In this document: piece by piece, positions 1 to 10,445 of the stretch | Position numbering within the stretch: position 1 is the first letter of the stretch | Layout of the letters: each line of letters opens with the position of its first letter | DNA from: Codonopsis lanceolata | Lineage: Eukaryota; Streptophyta; Magnoliopsida; Asterales; Campanulaceae | Direction: 5' to 3' | Assembly (NCBI GenBank): GCA_013146195.2 | Contig: CM028380.1 | Location: forward strand, 82,252,407 to 82,316,406 | DNA: 64,000 bases | The notes under the pieces: model-generated | Seen by the model: the letters and a program-made list of their open reading frames with translations, nothing else | What the model was told of the DNA's origin: nothing | Databases searched by the model: none | Made by a program: the position numbers and the translations under genes

Positions 1-575
1 AAAATGCATTATGTAATTACTAATTATATGTAGGAGCACTGGAGTAGTACATCTCCTCACCTACTAAACTCCATGCCCACACCCTAAACTTGTCTACAAT
101 TCAACAACAATTTTCAGTTTGGTTAACCTCACCTCGAGAAAGAGATTAGGGTATGATTAACCTCACCTCGATGAGGGTTGCAACTGGGGACCCAAAGACT
201 GAAGATCGAAGATCGAAATATCGATGATGACTAGATGAGGGTCGAATCTGTGAAGATGGCTGACAGCGTCACATCAGCGTAACGGTGTCAACGTTGATTG
301 TTGAAGGCTGAAGATCGAAAGTTGAAGACTTGAAGATGAAGGTCAAACGTGAGTACGTGACTAAGGGCAGGGTGTGAGGGTGAGGCTGCAGCGGAAATGG
401 AAGTCTTGAATGCGATGAGAATGAGATACAGTCATACAAAGATAGGGTATTAGCGTATTAGGGTTACTTACTGGGTTGGGTACTTGGGTTTAGCCGTTTA
501 GGATAGTCTGTTACTTTGTTTTAGAATTTTAGTTTTAGGGTTTCTATATAAATAATTAAATATAATTTGTATATA

Positions 576-579
<4 letters not shown>
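1..579. other. No gene seen; purine-rich unannotated DNA
   Basis: No convincing reading frame or repeat end is visible. The stretch 180-360 is rich in imperfect repeats of the type GAAGATCGAA / GTTGAAGACTTGAAGATG, a low-complexity purine-rich run. The remainder is unremarkable AT-rich sequence. Confidence 0.5.
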
Positions 580-638
<59 letters not shown>

Positions 639-655
639 TATAATATAATATAAAA
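580..655. repeat. Compound microsatellite (TA)n then (AAT)n
   Basis: A dinucleotide run of alternating A and T passes directly into about nine AAT/ATA triplets and then into imperfect TA-rich sequence. It lies between non-coding stretches and has no visible role. Confidence 0.9.
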
Positions 656-996
656 TTATAAATCAATCTGATGGACCGGGCCAGGCTTAACTGGCATTAA
701 AATTTGAAGGCCAAGGTTTGTCCAAGACCGTGGGCATTTAACCTCTCTAAATCCCAACACTATGTAACAACCCATGGGCACATGCACCATGGGCCGGGCA
801 TAGGCGGGCATTACGGGCTGTACAGGCTCATGGGCTGAGCTGCTCTCCCCTAATCGATTTCAATGGATGGAGAGTTCACCTCGGCATGGAAGGCCTTCCT
901 GAATTATGGATTTTTTTTTGAAAAAAAATCTTACAATTATATATATTTTTAATATATGTCTATTATACAATAGAGCTTAGTCTCACATGCTCACAA
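656..996. other. Intergenic DNA with recurring GGGC-type words
   Basis: Between about 675 and 840 the sequence repeats short words such as GGGCCGGGC, CATGGGC and GGGCATTACGGGC. This resembles the subterminal regions of plant hAT-type elements, but no terminal repeats or target duplication could be matched. No gene is seen. Confidence 0.3.
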
Positions 997-999
997 TTG

Positions 1000-1386
1000 A
1001 CAAAAAGTTATTCAGAGGCTCAGATTCATTGTTTTACCAAAAGCCTACGGCTATTATCCCTTTCCGAGTTCACATGTGTCAAGGGCGGTTGCTCAATCGT
1101 AACCCATCTCTTTCTTCCCACCCCTGAAGACTTCACAACAACTGCCTCCACTTTGCATTTCCCTGCCAATCTCCATCTCAGCCTCCCAATCTCCATCTCC
1201 CAATCCCCAATTACTCTCTTCTTTTCTACTCTCTATCGATGCCAGTTCCAAACTGAGCCCTAGCCCCTTAGTCGCCATTGAAGTCGGCAAGTTGAAAATC
1301 GAGCCCCAGCCCCTCGTCATTGAAGCCGACGAGTTCCTTTTCCCTAGCCCCCCGCGTACTGTATCTACTGGTATTCTCCATCAACG
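1000..1386 (+). other. Possible 5' exon of a host gene, with a consensus donor
   Basis: A pyrimidine-rich stretch (1100-1260, C/T runs typical of a plant 5' UTR) leads into a segment with an internal near-repeat (GCCATTGAAGTCGGCAAG against GTCATTGAAGCCGACGAG). It ends at a good donor, ACG|GTAAGT, with GT at 1387-1388, followed by T-rich intron-like DNA. An 88-codon frame at 997-1263 has no recognisable domain and may be chance. The ABC-transporter-like piece 650 bp downstream on the same strand could belong to the same broken gene; this is inference. The exon reading is tentative. Confidence 0.3.
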
Positions 1387-1434
1387 GTAAGTTTTATAGC
1401 CCTCAAAGATCCAGTTTCTTTATTTTTTTTCTTT

Positions 1435-1779
1435 CAATATTTTCAAAATCGAGATTTATGTATTCTGTATTTTTGTTTGTTCTACTAGTATTTGGTTTCA
1501 ATTAATTTTTTTCTCTACTTACTTGGTTAAAAATTCAATATTCTGCATTTGGTTTTGATGCCACCAATTGGCTGGGAAGGGTATGAAATTGGTCATATTT
1601 TTCAAAATCAAAGATTTATGTTTTCTGTATTTTTGTTTGTTCTACTGGTATTTGGTTTCAATTAATTTTTTACTTCATTCTGTGATTGTTTCTTTCAGTT
1701 TTGGGGCAAGTGTTTAATTGCAATGTTACATACTTACTTGGTTAAACCTTCATTATTCTGTATTTGGGGCTGGGAAGGG
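1435..1779 (+). repeat. Local tandem duplication, about 160 bp per unit
   Basis: Two near-identical blocks lie side by side. The segment at about 1440-1512 (TTTCAAAATCGAGATTTATG and onward) recurs at about 1600-1672. The segment around 1522-1580, ending GGCTGGGAAGGGTATG, recurs at about 1732-1779, where it is cut by the MITE at 1780. The duplication lies in intron-like T-rich DNA and predates the MITE, because one copy of GGCTGGGAAGGGT is intact and the other is the insertion site. Confidence 0.75.
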
Positions 1780-2034
1780 TAGGGGTGGCAATGTCTGGCA
1801 CGACACGATAGCACGACCCAACACGACACGATTATAAAACACGATTATAGAGACAAATGACACGATAAGCCCAGCACGACACGATACAACACGAAACACG
1901 GCACGAAAGATACAAAATTGTTAATATATTCAAATTAATATTTATTGTTATATTTATGATCAACTAAGATAGATAATATGAAAGCACGATAATGAAGCAC
2001 GAACACGACACGATAACACGAATTGCCACCCCTA
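1780..2034. mobile_element. hAT-type MITE (255 bp) with 8-bp target duplication
   Basis: The element starts TAGGGGTGGCAAT and ends ATTGCCACCCCTA, an almost perfect terminal inverted repeat. It is flanked by perfect 8-bp direct repeats GGGAAGGG (1772-1779 and 2035-2042). An 8-bp duplication with TAGGG-type ends is diagnostic of the hAT superfamily. The interior has no coding capacity and carries repeated CACGACACGAT words near both ends, the usual layout of subterminal transposase-binding repeats. It is a non-autonomous element inserted in a duplicated, intron-like host sequence just before the ABCC-like piece. Confidence 0.93.
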
Positions 2035-2039
2035 GGGAA

Positions 2040-2243
2040 GGGTACGCAATTGCTCCTTCAAGAAGAAGCAGGGTGTATAGTGATGTTGGTCTCCTTAGTT
2101 TGGCCACAATAACTTGGTTAAACCCACTTCTTTCCATTTTTTACAAAAAAATTGTTCTAAATCTTTATGAGAATCCTTTTTATGTTAATTTGACTTTTGA
2201 TGTACCTATCGACCATGTAAATTACTGTTTTCTTTTGTTTAAG
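2040..2243 (+). pseudogene. ABCC (MRP-type) transporter fragment, host-gene remnant
   Basis: Codons from 2055 to about 2138 read PSRRSRVYSDVGLLSLATIT followed by WLNPLLS. This matches the segment just before the first membrane block of plant ABCC transporters, where the consensus is roughly YSDAGLFSLATLSWLNPLLS. The frame continues to a stop at about 2244, but similarity fades after the LLS motif and no transmembrane or nucleotide-binding domain follows; a minus-strand retroelement remnant starts by about 2640. ABCC proteins are about 1,500 residues, so this is under 5 percent of the gene. It could be one exon of a gene lying mostly to the left or a captured fragment. The motif match is clear; gene status is not. 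Confidence 0.6.
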
Positions 2244-2639
2244 TGACTATTTTGTATCTATTTTTCAGCTCAAATTTTTTCCCCTTTTAGCTTTGTCGCC
2301 GCACACCAGTTTGGGTTCTCTTTCTTCCAAAATATGTAAGTTTCTGTTAAATTAATTTCTCTCTCCTTTCTGTATTTTTGTTCTTTTGTTTCCAGAGAAT
2401 CATTACAGAAATTGTATGAATAATAACAATTTTTTTTGCACATCAACTGTTTACTTTTTAGACCTTTGCTCAAAGAATTAACTTTAATAAATTTGCTCAA
2501 GCTCAACATGCATTTGTCCTAGCTATGAGTTTTATGTTTATCACTTGAGTTTGTCTCTGTGAGTCATCCTTTTATGTTTGGTCCAATGTGAAATCATTTT
2601 TTGTGAAATTTCAGCCTTTTCACTTACGAAATTATGTTA
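2244..2639. other. AT-rich stretch, no gene recognised
   Basis: T-rich, intron-like sequence with no motif I can assign. It lies between the ABCC-like piece and the retroelement LTR remnant; the exact boundary with the LTR is not visible. Confidence 0.4.
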
Positions 2640-3549
2640 ATTTGAATTTATATGGTTAATTGATAATCATCTATGCACAACTAAAATTTAAAGCATAAGA
2701 AATCAGAACTCAAATGCTTCGATCTCTATGTGCATGAAGTTCTTGAAAAAGATTCTCTTTGAAAGATCAACAGTAGCTAGAATTCTAAAGAAACTGTTAA
2801 CGCAACTTGTGATGTAGCTTGCTGCATCCAAAGGTGCATTGACCAGATAATCAAATAAGTAAACAATGGAAGTCTTTAAATAATTAAAACAGTAATAAAC
2901 ACATAAGTTTATCAAACAATCTATAGGCTATGCTTGTAGATCCAACCTTATGGCTAAAAATGATTTCACTAAAAAGATTATGAGTTTTACAAAACAAATT
3001 GTGAAATCAACAAAATACCAAAAACTCTAACAAGACATTAAGTCAGTAGAGTAAACCCACAAAAACACGAATAAAGCAAACTTGAAATTAAAAATAATAA
3101 TAAGTTTCCTAGCAACTAGGAAAACAAACAGTAAAACAACAGATGCAGCTGCTGATATAGCTGCATATAACGTTGCACTGAATACTTCAAGCAATGCTTC
3201 TCAACTTCTCTCTTAAGTGTATATATCTCTATGTGTCTTCTCGTGTATTTTCTGGACAACCTCTCCTTGTATGTATACTTGAGATGGTAAAGTCCTGAAA
3301 CAACACAGAAACTAAATACTCCAAGGAAACGTAGAATTATGACATAAATGATTAGTTTCCAAAAATGGTTTTCTTATTAAAACAAAAGATCTTACCATAG
3401 ATATTTGTCAAAGTCAAACATAGACTCTTGAGAGCTTTTGGAAGTATTCAATTATGGTAATCACTTACCATTGCTTTAGGACCAAGAAAGGGCACAACAA
3501 TATTTAATTACAATGGAGAAAATAAGACGACCCTATTTTACCCTTATAA
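2640..3549 (-). mobile_element. 3' LTR of a SIRE-like copia remnant (element J), approximate
   Basis: Read on the minus strand, a purine tract AAGGGGGGAGAT (plus-strand 3549-3560) precedes this block, as expected of the polypurine tract before a 3' LTR. The block has no long coding frame and carries two copies of the GATGCAGCTGCATC-type palindrome (about 2814-2835 and 3139-3165) that marks this subfamily. The LTR edge shows no clean TG, so it is decayed, and the low-coordinate end is only approximate. The env-like ORF upstream of it supports the orientation. Confidence 0.55.
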
Positions 3550-4287
3550 TCTCCCCCCTTGTTGAACCTTTCTGGTCAATCCAAATGACAAGTGTTGTTC
3601 AACACTAATCAAACCAACTAACTTGCATTGGTTAGAAAATCATATCTCCCCCTAAGTTTGTGCATGCATATAGGATCAGAGCACATCGCTTAAGCACAAA
3701 ACAAAATATACCAAAATGTAAACATAGTAACAATTATCCAACATACAAATCAAAACAAAAGATTAGATTGTTTTTGAGAACCACACAAGGCATATGATGA
3801 AACAAACAGAATTAGATTCATCATCATCTTCCGATTCAACATCATCATTATCTTCAACATTAGCAGCAAGAGCACCAGCAACACTTGCAGCAGGAGCACT
3901 AGCAACACTTGCAGTGGGAGCACTTGTCTCTCCCCCTATTTGATCAGAATTGATGGCAAGCCAGACTGTGTACTGTGCTTCTAAAGTCTAGAGGAGGGAA
4001 ATTTGAGACTTGACGTGTACATACTGGTTACTGATGAATGACATGGATATTGGAGCACAATTACCTAAGGTTATAAGGTTAAGAGTTGATGGAGTAGAGG
4101 TAGTGTCTGCAGTAGTTGCATTGATTTCAGTAGCTATAGAGGATTATGGATCCTGAACTTCACAGTAAGGTGTATAAGGATATACTAGAGGTAGATTCTG
4201 AATTCTATCTCCTTTCAACAGCTTAGGAGAAATGGGAAATGGATCTAGAACTAGAGTCAGTCTTTCTTTTTCCAGGGCAGTAACACC
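3550..4287 (-). other. Element J 3' internal region, non-coding
   Basis: Lies between the env-like ORF and the polypurine tract. It contains CTCCCCCTAAG-type words typical of the 3' region of SIRE-like elements (seen here as TCTCCCCCT) and a repetitive run of GCAGCAGGAGCACTAGC-like words (about 3860-3930). No gene is seen. Confidence 0.5.
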
Positions 4288-5008
4288 CTAAGCTATCAGT
4301 AGGTTGTAGATGAGGGAAGGATAGGGAAGAGCTTTTTTTTTTTTTTTATCTTTTTCTGTTTCAGCAAATGCAAGCACCTTCCTGAATACTAAGTCCCCAA
4401 AATCAAAAGGAAGTCCTAAACCAATCTGATACATGAGCCTTGCATGCTCTTTTGTCACCAAATTAGCATTGGTTGAGGGAGCCCAATTCGCACAACTGAT
4501 TTTATGCATTACTGCATATAAGGAAGATAACTGGGTTGTGTTAACAGTGGTTTTACTTTTTGGCCAAGTTTTGATAAGGGCTCCACTCAATTCCTTGATA
4601 CAAACATCCAAATCTGTTGATAACTCAGACATAGGAACATCAGTAGATCAATAATGCTTGTTGATAACAGCAGGAGAGAATTAAATCATATTTTCTCTAA
4701 CAAAAACTTTTTCAAACACATGATCACCAACTTCAGTAATCCTTTTCTCCAAATTAGCATAAAATTCTATCACCATTTCCTTAACATAAGGAACAACAGA
4801 TGTGAGAGAATACACCAGATTTTTATTCTTAAAGAATTCAACTAAGTTCTGATTTTTCAAGTCCTCTAGAGGGATTCTTCTTTCATTGATTACTTTCCTA
4901 TTCAAATTATATTTTACAGAAGCTACTTCTATAATGAAAGTGGATGAGAAGGAAACAATTTTACCTTTACCAGTAGATTTCTTTTTTCTTGAGGATTCAG
5001 CAGCATTG

Positions 5009-5705
5009 TGTTGTGATCTTATCAAATTCAAACATGTTTTTATGAAGCCTTAGATTTCATGGAAGATGACTTGAAGACTCGAGAAATGTTCGTTAATGTC
5101 ATACAAGGACTTTGGAAGCTTTTAACACCTAAAGAAAGACTTTAGGAGGCCAAAATGCAACTTTGAAAATTAGGCCTTTACAAAAAACGGGATTGTTAGA
5201 TTTTTCCTTATTTTGGTTGTTTTAAGTTTCCTAATTAGATTAGGTAACTTACCTAATTGTTTCCTAAATAGATTAGGTAAGTTGAGATGTTTCCTTTTAT
5301 TTTAGGTTACCCTTTTATTCTAGGATTAAGATTCACAACCCATATAAATAAGGGTTGTGGCTTATTGTTTTACAACTTTTGCTGATTATTGAATTAATAT
5401 AGTTTTCGAGTGTTTTTCAAAGCCTCATTGTTCTTCTTGAACTCGTGATTATTTGGTGAGAGACCAAGTAATCGAATCCCGAACTTATCAATAGGATATT
5501 CATCCCTATTGTGGCGTTCAACCTTATTCCGAGGGTCGTGATCGTCTCACAAAAGGATCGTGGTCAAATTATACCAAGGTTTTGCGTGGATTGTTTCATA
5601 GAGTCGAGGAGTCACAATCCATTAAATTCACTTGACGTTCTTTGCTTGCTGTGCTGCGTGATTTTTGATTCCTCCATCGCGAGTACGTGTCTAGGAATCA
5701 TATCA
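5009..5705 (+). mobile_element. LTR insertion M (697 bp) with 5-bp duplication CATTG
   Basis: The block begins TGTTG and ends ATCA, between direct repeats CATTG (5004-5008 and 5706-5710). It contains a TATAAATA box at 5343-5350. A second LTR-like start, TGTTAGATTTTTCC at 5194, follows a purine-rich AAAAAACGGGAT, so the block may be a short internal 3' tail plus a 512-bp LTR rather than a simple solo LTR. A 28-codon frame at 5051-5137 in the tail has no recognised domain. It interrupts the env-like ORF of element J. The family is copia-like by appearance only. Confidence 0.7.
5343..5350 (+). promoter_or_regulatory. TATA box of LTR M
   Basis: TATAAATA, lying in the middle of the putative LTR as expected for an LTR promoter. 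Position and motif only. Confidence 0.5.
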
Positions 5706-6504
5706 CATTGGATGCATAAACTTTTCTACTTCGCAAAGTTCTGGCAGGAGAAGCTGGAGAGACAATAGGAGCTTGAGGACCTTCGTTTTCCGTAGAAGCT
5801 TCTTTTTTTTTTCAAAGCCCTTATCAGAGCTATCATCACACTCTAAAAAACTTGTATGAACTGGACTTAGCCTAGAGTCATTCTTCAACTTGGACAAGAT
5901 TGAAGCTAAAGATATTTGGACTTCAGTCGGTTCAGGTTCAGGAGTTGCTTCAGCAGGAGACTTTGCAGTAGGTACCACTTCAGTAGGTGCCTCATCAACT
6001 AGAGCCACATCAGCAGGAACATAATCAATAAGTACCACATCTGCTGGTGTGTCATCAGTAGATATAGTAACAACATGTATACAAACAGAGGCTGTAATTT
6101 CAGAAGCTTGTGGTCGCTTTCCTATAGGATCAAAATCCTCATAATCACTGTTAGTTAAATACAGTGTGTCTTCTGCCATTTGACCAGGATTGGTTTTCAA
6201 CTTCTGAAGGGTTTTCATAATTTGTAGGAATCCCCCTTAATCTTTTCGATCTTCGTAACTTAAGGTTTCCAATTGAGGGAAATAACGTCAGGTCCCCATG
6301 ATTCTCAATGTCAATGGTGTTTTATGGATTGCCGGGAAGAATTTCAGACAATAGGCCTGACAAAGATTATGCTATGATCAAGTCTGTTGAAGTAACATTA
6401 TACTCAGCTACAGGGATTTACAGAGATGTAGCTTCGGATGCAGCTACATTTGTCTGAATGGTTGAGATTTTAGGGTTTGGGGAACTGGAAGAGATTGACG
6501 CCAT

Positions 6505-7756
6505 TGGAGAAGAATTATGGTTTTTCAGATGAGGAGAAAGGACACATATTTTCAGTAATACGAGGAAAAATTGCCAGATAGAGAGATTTGTGAGAAAATG
6601 AGAGAACCTTGATTCTTCAACCTGTTAGCTAAAAATACCTCACAGAAATATAAACTAGGGGGTTAGCAGTTAAGGGATAAATTATGGAATATAAAGAGAC
6701 CAAAGGGTGTTATAATGAACAAAGCAACACAAGTCCATAACACATGTATCTTGGGCATGTAGTCAGGTGTATATTAAATGGCAAGTACATCATTTTTTGG
6801 GCCAACATGGATATTTTTCCAAAAATAATTAAGGATTTCACAAATAAATCAGGATTATTAGAAAACACAATAAAGTGTTTACCCAAAAATTGATCAAACC
6901 CATACAATACTTTAGCTGCCTATATCCAAAATTCAAAATCTCTTTATCCCCTCAAAGATTAAACAACCACCAAATACTTTTTAACATTGTAATTTCATAA
7001 ATTAATTTGAATATTTGATTTTAGGACACAAATTCAACAGGATGATAATTTCACCAACAATGCATGTCCTAAAATTATGCTTAGAATATGATGTAAAAAG
7101 ATCAAGCAGACTATCAAATAATGTAATCACACACAAGTGATAGAGATCAGATCAAAGGATGTAGTTCCTGATGCAGCTGCATTGGGAGGTACATTCAACA
7201 CCAATTTTTGTGCAATTTTTGCATCTTTTTTTTCTCAATCAAACTTCTCTCCCAAAATGATTTTTTTCATAAAAACAGATTCCATAGGTACTTTATTTCC
7301 CTAGGAGTATAGCTTTACTTTATTTCAAGCTATACAAAACATGCCACTAGGAACCTTTCACACTATTTACCAAGGGAAGCCATTTTACACATGATCAACC
7401 CATGAAATCCAAAGATTCATATTTCCAAGAGAGAATGACAACAAACCTTGTTCATAGGTAGCTCTTTTTCTTTAGGTAGCTTTCACACTCTTCCAAGGGT
7501 ATTCATTTTTCTCAAGATCAACCCATGAGAACCAAAGTTCCATAGTACAAAAATAAGATGCTACAACCCTTGTACTTTAAGTAGCTCTTTCCTTTGTGGA
7601 CTTCAAAACATGCTTAAGAACTGGGAGAGAATGAGAGCAATAAAACATAGTCACAACTGAATTTGAATGCAATTCCCAAGCAACAACACAAGGCACAAAC
7701 ATGTGAAACAATTGATCTAGAGTGCCCCCTAAATACAAAATGCAAGGCATGTCATC
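6505..7756 (-). other. Element J internal remnant, non-coding and decayed
   Basis: AT-rich sequence with no open frame of note. It carries further GATGCAGCTGCAT-type palindromes at 7157-7188; the copies near 6424-6450 lie just inside the env-like ORF. Two diverged direct repeats (around 7380-7450 and 7480-7580) share the words GATCAACCCATGA, ACCAAAG and CTTTAGGTAGCTCTTT. This is probably the region between pol and the env-like ORF. Its far boundary is set only by a change in base composition near 7756. Confidence 0.4.
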
Positions 7757-8560
7757 TGCTTCATCCGATTCAGAGGTACCTCCAGCCGCCTCTCCTAGCT
7801 TGGGCCGCACCTCCCCAGCCGTGCCTTTGGCCCTGTCAACCTACTGTTCAGGGCCCTGCTCGTCAGTGCATCCTTATCCCTCAACGTTATCCTCACCAGA
7901 GGGGCCATGCCCGCTCGAAGAGTCGATGAGGTCGACTATTGGAATTACCACATGCCCATGAATGGCCTCTCTGGACACAGACTCCTCCCCCTCTTCCTTC
8001 ACATAATCTATAGAGGGAGTCTTCTCGCTGCTTAGTGGATTGTTTTGCCCCCCCTCCCACGTAGCTGAAGGCTTCCTTGTCGTTATCTAAATCACTAGAC
8101 ATATCTACAAAAGAGACCGAGGAAGTAAAGCCAAATTCTGCCCGCGTAACCGGAAAATCAAAAGGGAAAATTCCTAAGTCTGGGTACACCAAGGGGCCAC
8201 GCCCGCCTAGTGAGCAAGACCACTTGGTCTTTTCCTCGATCTCTATCTAAAGGCCAATCCTAATCATAAGAATCCTACCCAGAAATGCATGAAGATGAGG
8301 GAGAAGAACCTAGAAAACTTCATCAAACCCAGAAAAAAGGAATAACAAAGCAGGAAAAAGGGGTAAGAAACTTACTTTCAAAAAGAGAATGGGGGTTTTT
8401 TCTTCAAAGATTTTGGAGAGTGGACCGATGAAACCGAAGACAAAGGAGAATCACGAACTTCGTAAGCAAACGCTGATCTGAATCTGGGAAGGAGAACGCT
8501 GGAATCAAGGGAGTTCAAGGTAGCAGCAGCAGAAACGCAAGATATTCTCTCTTTAAAAGC
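7757..8560 (-). pseudogene. Antisense ORF of a gypsy element (element L), fragment
   Basis: GC-rich minus-strand sequence. A frame at 8192-7893 includes FVDMSSDLDNDKEAFSYVGG, and upstream of it (about 8384) is a consensus donor GAAA|GTAAGT ending a leader exon that runs back to about 8560. A spliced antisense gene just upstream of a plus-strand 3' LTR is the layout seen in Tat-type gypsy elements. No catalytic domain can be named. The 7893-8192 frame may be only part of the coding exon; a stop and a change of frame precede 7757. Confidence 0.4.
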
Positions 8561-8990
8561 TCAGAAACGGTAAAAGAGAGAAGAGGGAGAAGGGATTGCC
8601 TTTTATAGGTGGGTTTTTCAGGTTTGGGGGGGGGGGGAAAGAGAGGCCGAAACGGCGCTTGAAAGGACGACTAACGTCACCCTTAGCACGCATGCATTAA
8701 ATGCGTCGCTTCGGAAACCACGCCCCATCAAGTCACGCTGCCTCTTGACGGCTCATGCGCCCTCACGCCTACTCGCCCTACTATATTTTCAACGACAAAC
8801 TTCCTCAGCACGTTCCAGCTGTATTCCACTGAAGTTCCAGAACATTCTACCGGTTTTTTCTTTCCAGCCAGATCACAGTTTTCTCAAAAGTTCACAAGTG
8901 TTGGAGCCCGGAACAAAAGCAACATAATCGAGCATAAATGCTCCCCGCTCCGACCATGAATGCTCACCAGACAATGAGCTAGGGGCCACT
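8561..8990. other. Element L region before the LTR, with polypurine-like tract
   Basis: Contains a long G run (about 8626-8638), a TTTTATAGG box and, at the right end, the tract GAGCTAGGGGCCAC directly before the LTR start TGATGTGC. The tract resembles the polypurine tract that precedes a gypsy 3' LTR. No gene is seen. Confidence 0.4.
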
Positions 8991-9474
8991 GATGTGCTTG
9001 GCCCAAACTCGGTCACGAGCAAAGCACGAGCACACATCACGTGCCAGTCACGAGCTCAACTATCGTGGAACCCACTGACCTAGCGGCCAGAGCTAGAAAC
9101 ATATCGAGCAATGAGTAATACAACTCCCGTCTAAATATGGCCGGGCACAGGCCTTGCCTGCCCCACCAGGGGCCATGCCCGGGGACCACACTTACATCAG
9201 GCAAAGAATCAGACTTATCCCGTCCAAGCTTGGCCAGACATAAGCCTTGCTCGCCCGACCAGGGACCATGTCCAGGATTTACACTTGTCTTCACTAGATC
9301 TGCATCACATGGCCGGGAAGAGCCTGGCTCGCCCGGTCAAGCATCTAATAGGAAACCTCATAAACTCATTCTTTAACACACGTAAAAGGTTTGCTTATCC
9401 GAACAGGACACTTACCATATCTACTCCTACATTCACGCGGTCAGCCACCTATCATGCCTACAATTTAGGGATTT
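8991..9474 (+). mobile_element. 3' LTR of gypsy element L, truncated by element A
   Basis: Starts TGATGTGCTTGGCCC after a purine tract and is cut at 9474 by the copia LTR. It contains three diverged units of roughly 95 bp (see the repeat entry). No end of this LTR is present in the window. Assignment to gypsy rests on the tract and the antisense ORF alongside. Confidence 0.5.
9134..9345 (+). repeat. Three diverged about 95-bp tandem units in LTR L
   Basis: Units start near 9136 (ATGGCCGGGCACAGGCCTTG), 9230 (TTGGCCAGACATAAGCCTTG) and 9309 (ATGGCCGGGAAGAGCCTGGC). Each continues with GCTCGCCCGACCAGG-like sequence, and the third is partial. Such arrays in the U3 part of LTRs often carry promoter elements, which is inference here. 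Confidence 0.65.
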
Positions 9475-10086
9475 TGTTGTTTCTCATTGTATCTTGATTT
9501 GCATTTGTTCATTCATTACATTAGGTTCTATACTTAGTGGCTAAATGGGTTGCGTACTAGTTAGCGTGACAACTATGTATAGAACTTTGCCTTAAAATAG
9601 TTTTCTAGACTTCACAGATTTCAGCGGATGACTTCAGCTGAAGGCTTCACCAGCAGACTTCAAACAGCCTCCAGCGGCAGACCTTGTCTGCACCCGGAAA
9701 GCATGACGTGTCCAGCTCTTCTAGATACCAAGACTAAGTGGATTATTTCATTCAGCTTTTAAATAATTTGAATTTGAATTGAATCCATCTTTGAATCAGT
9801 GCTTGACTTCTTAGACATGCCCCTCCAGCTTTTCCGAAAAAACATGAAGACTTTCACCTCCTGAATGTGGCAAGCAGTGCACACCGACATAACCAGATGA
9901 CTCAACCACCGCAGTCCGCAACTCGTTTGTCTCCCTCCCGCGCTTGTTGCACCTACTCCTCTCCATTCCCTGATCAGCCCCAGTTAAAGATGAAGTCAAC
10001 AAAGCAGCTCCAGTCATTTAATGCAATTAACCTAATAGAGTTGTTACTCACTTCGTCTTCCCCAACGGTCTCAAAGGATGCACAAC

Positions 10087-10094
10087 TATAAATA
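10087..10094 (+). promoter_or_regulatory. TATA box of LTR A
   Basis: TATAAATA. The equivalent place in LTR E reads CTATAAATGC on its coding strand, so the box is shared by the family. Confidence 0.6.
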
Positions 10095-10429
10095 CTGCCA
10101 TTAAAGACTGAAGAAAACAATCCTCTAAATCTATCCAACAACATCAAGCTTTATACTCAGTGCATTCAAGAGATCATTAACTGATCAAAGAAGTCCTCAA
10201 CAACAACAAGAAGATCTGCATCAACTCTTAATCATTTACTTCTTATTGTTGTATTCTTTACTATTCTTCTGCACATTGAATATTCTGTTTATCTAGATAT
10301 TCAATTTCCCCACCCTCAAACACAGGTGAAATATTTTGTATACGATCCATTGGATATTTCTGTAATAGAACTAGTGGAAAATATAGTGCACATTTAAATC
10401 CAAGGTTGACTACTTTAGTGGTGGACGTA

Positions 10430-10445
10430 GCACTCTTTATAGTGC
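10430..10445 (+). ncRNA. Conserved LTR hairpin, copy in element A
   Basis: GCACT-CTTTAT-AGTGC within the conserved context GGTGGACGTA...GAACC. The same position in F, E and H forms a hairpin with different but still pairing bases (see findings). Pairing is read from the sequence; a role in transcript stability, translation or packaging is unknown. Confidence 0.55.

Larger units (their letters stand above)
4288..6504 (-). pseudogene. Env-like 3' ORF of element J (putative plant transposon protein)
   Basis: Minus-strand frames at 6504-5711, 5003-4681 and 4632-4288 belong to one ORF. It begins with an ATG at 6504 (MASISSSS), then an acidic and proline-rich segment (5711-6218). Next comes the region with ERRIPLEDLKNQNLVEFF and YVKEMVIEFYANL, and then ALIKTWPKSKT and LSSLYAVMHKISCANW. 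This order matches the 'putative plant transposon protein' domain of extra 3' ORFs in SIRE-type elements. Removing insertion M with one target copy restores the frame across the join (ASN|AAESS), so M entered an open gene. Stops at the N-terminal end and a poly-A frameshift near 5800 make it a pseudogene. The biochemical function of this protein class is unknown. Confidence 0.7.

Noticed and set aside
2703..2915. A 70-codon minus-strand frame as a small gene
   Set aside because: Lies in the LTR-like part of element J, with no start context, domain or conservation.
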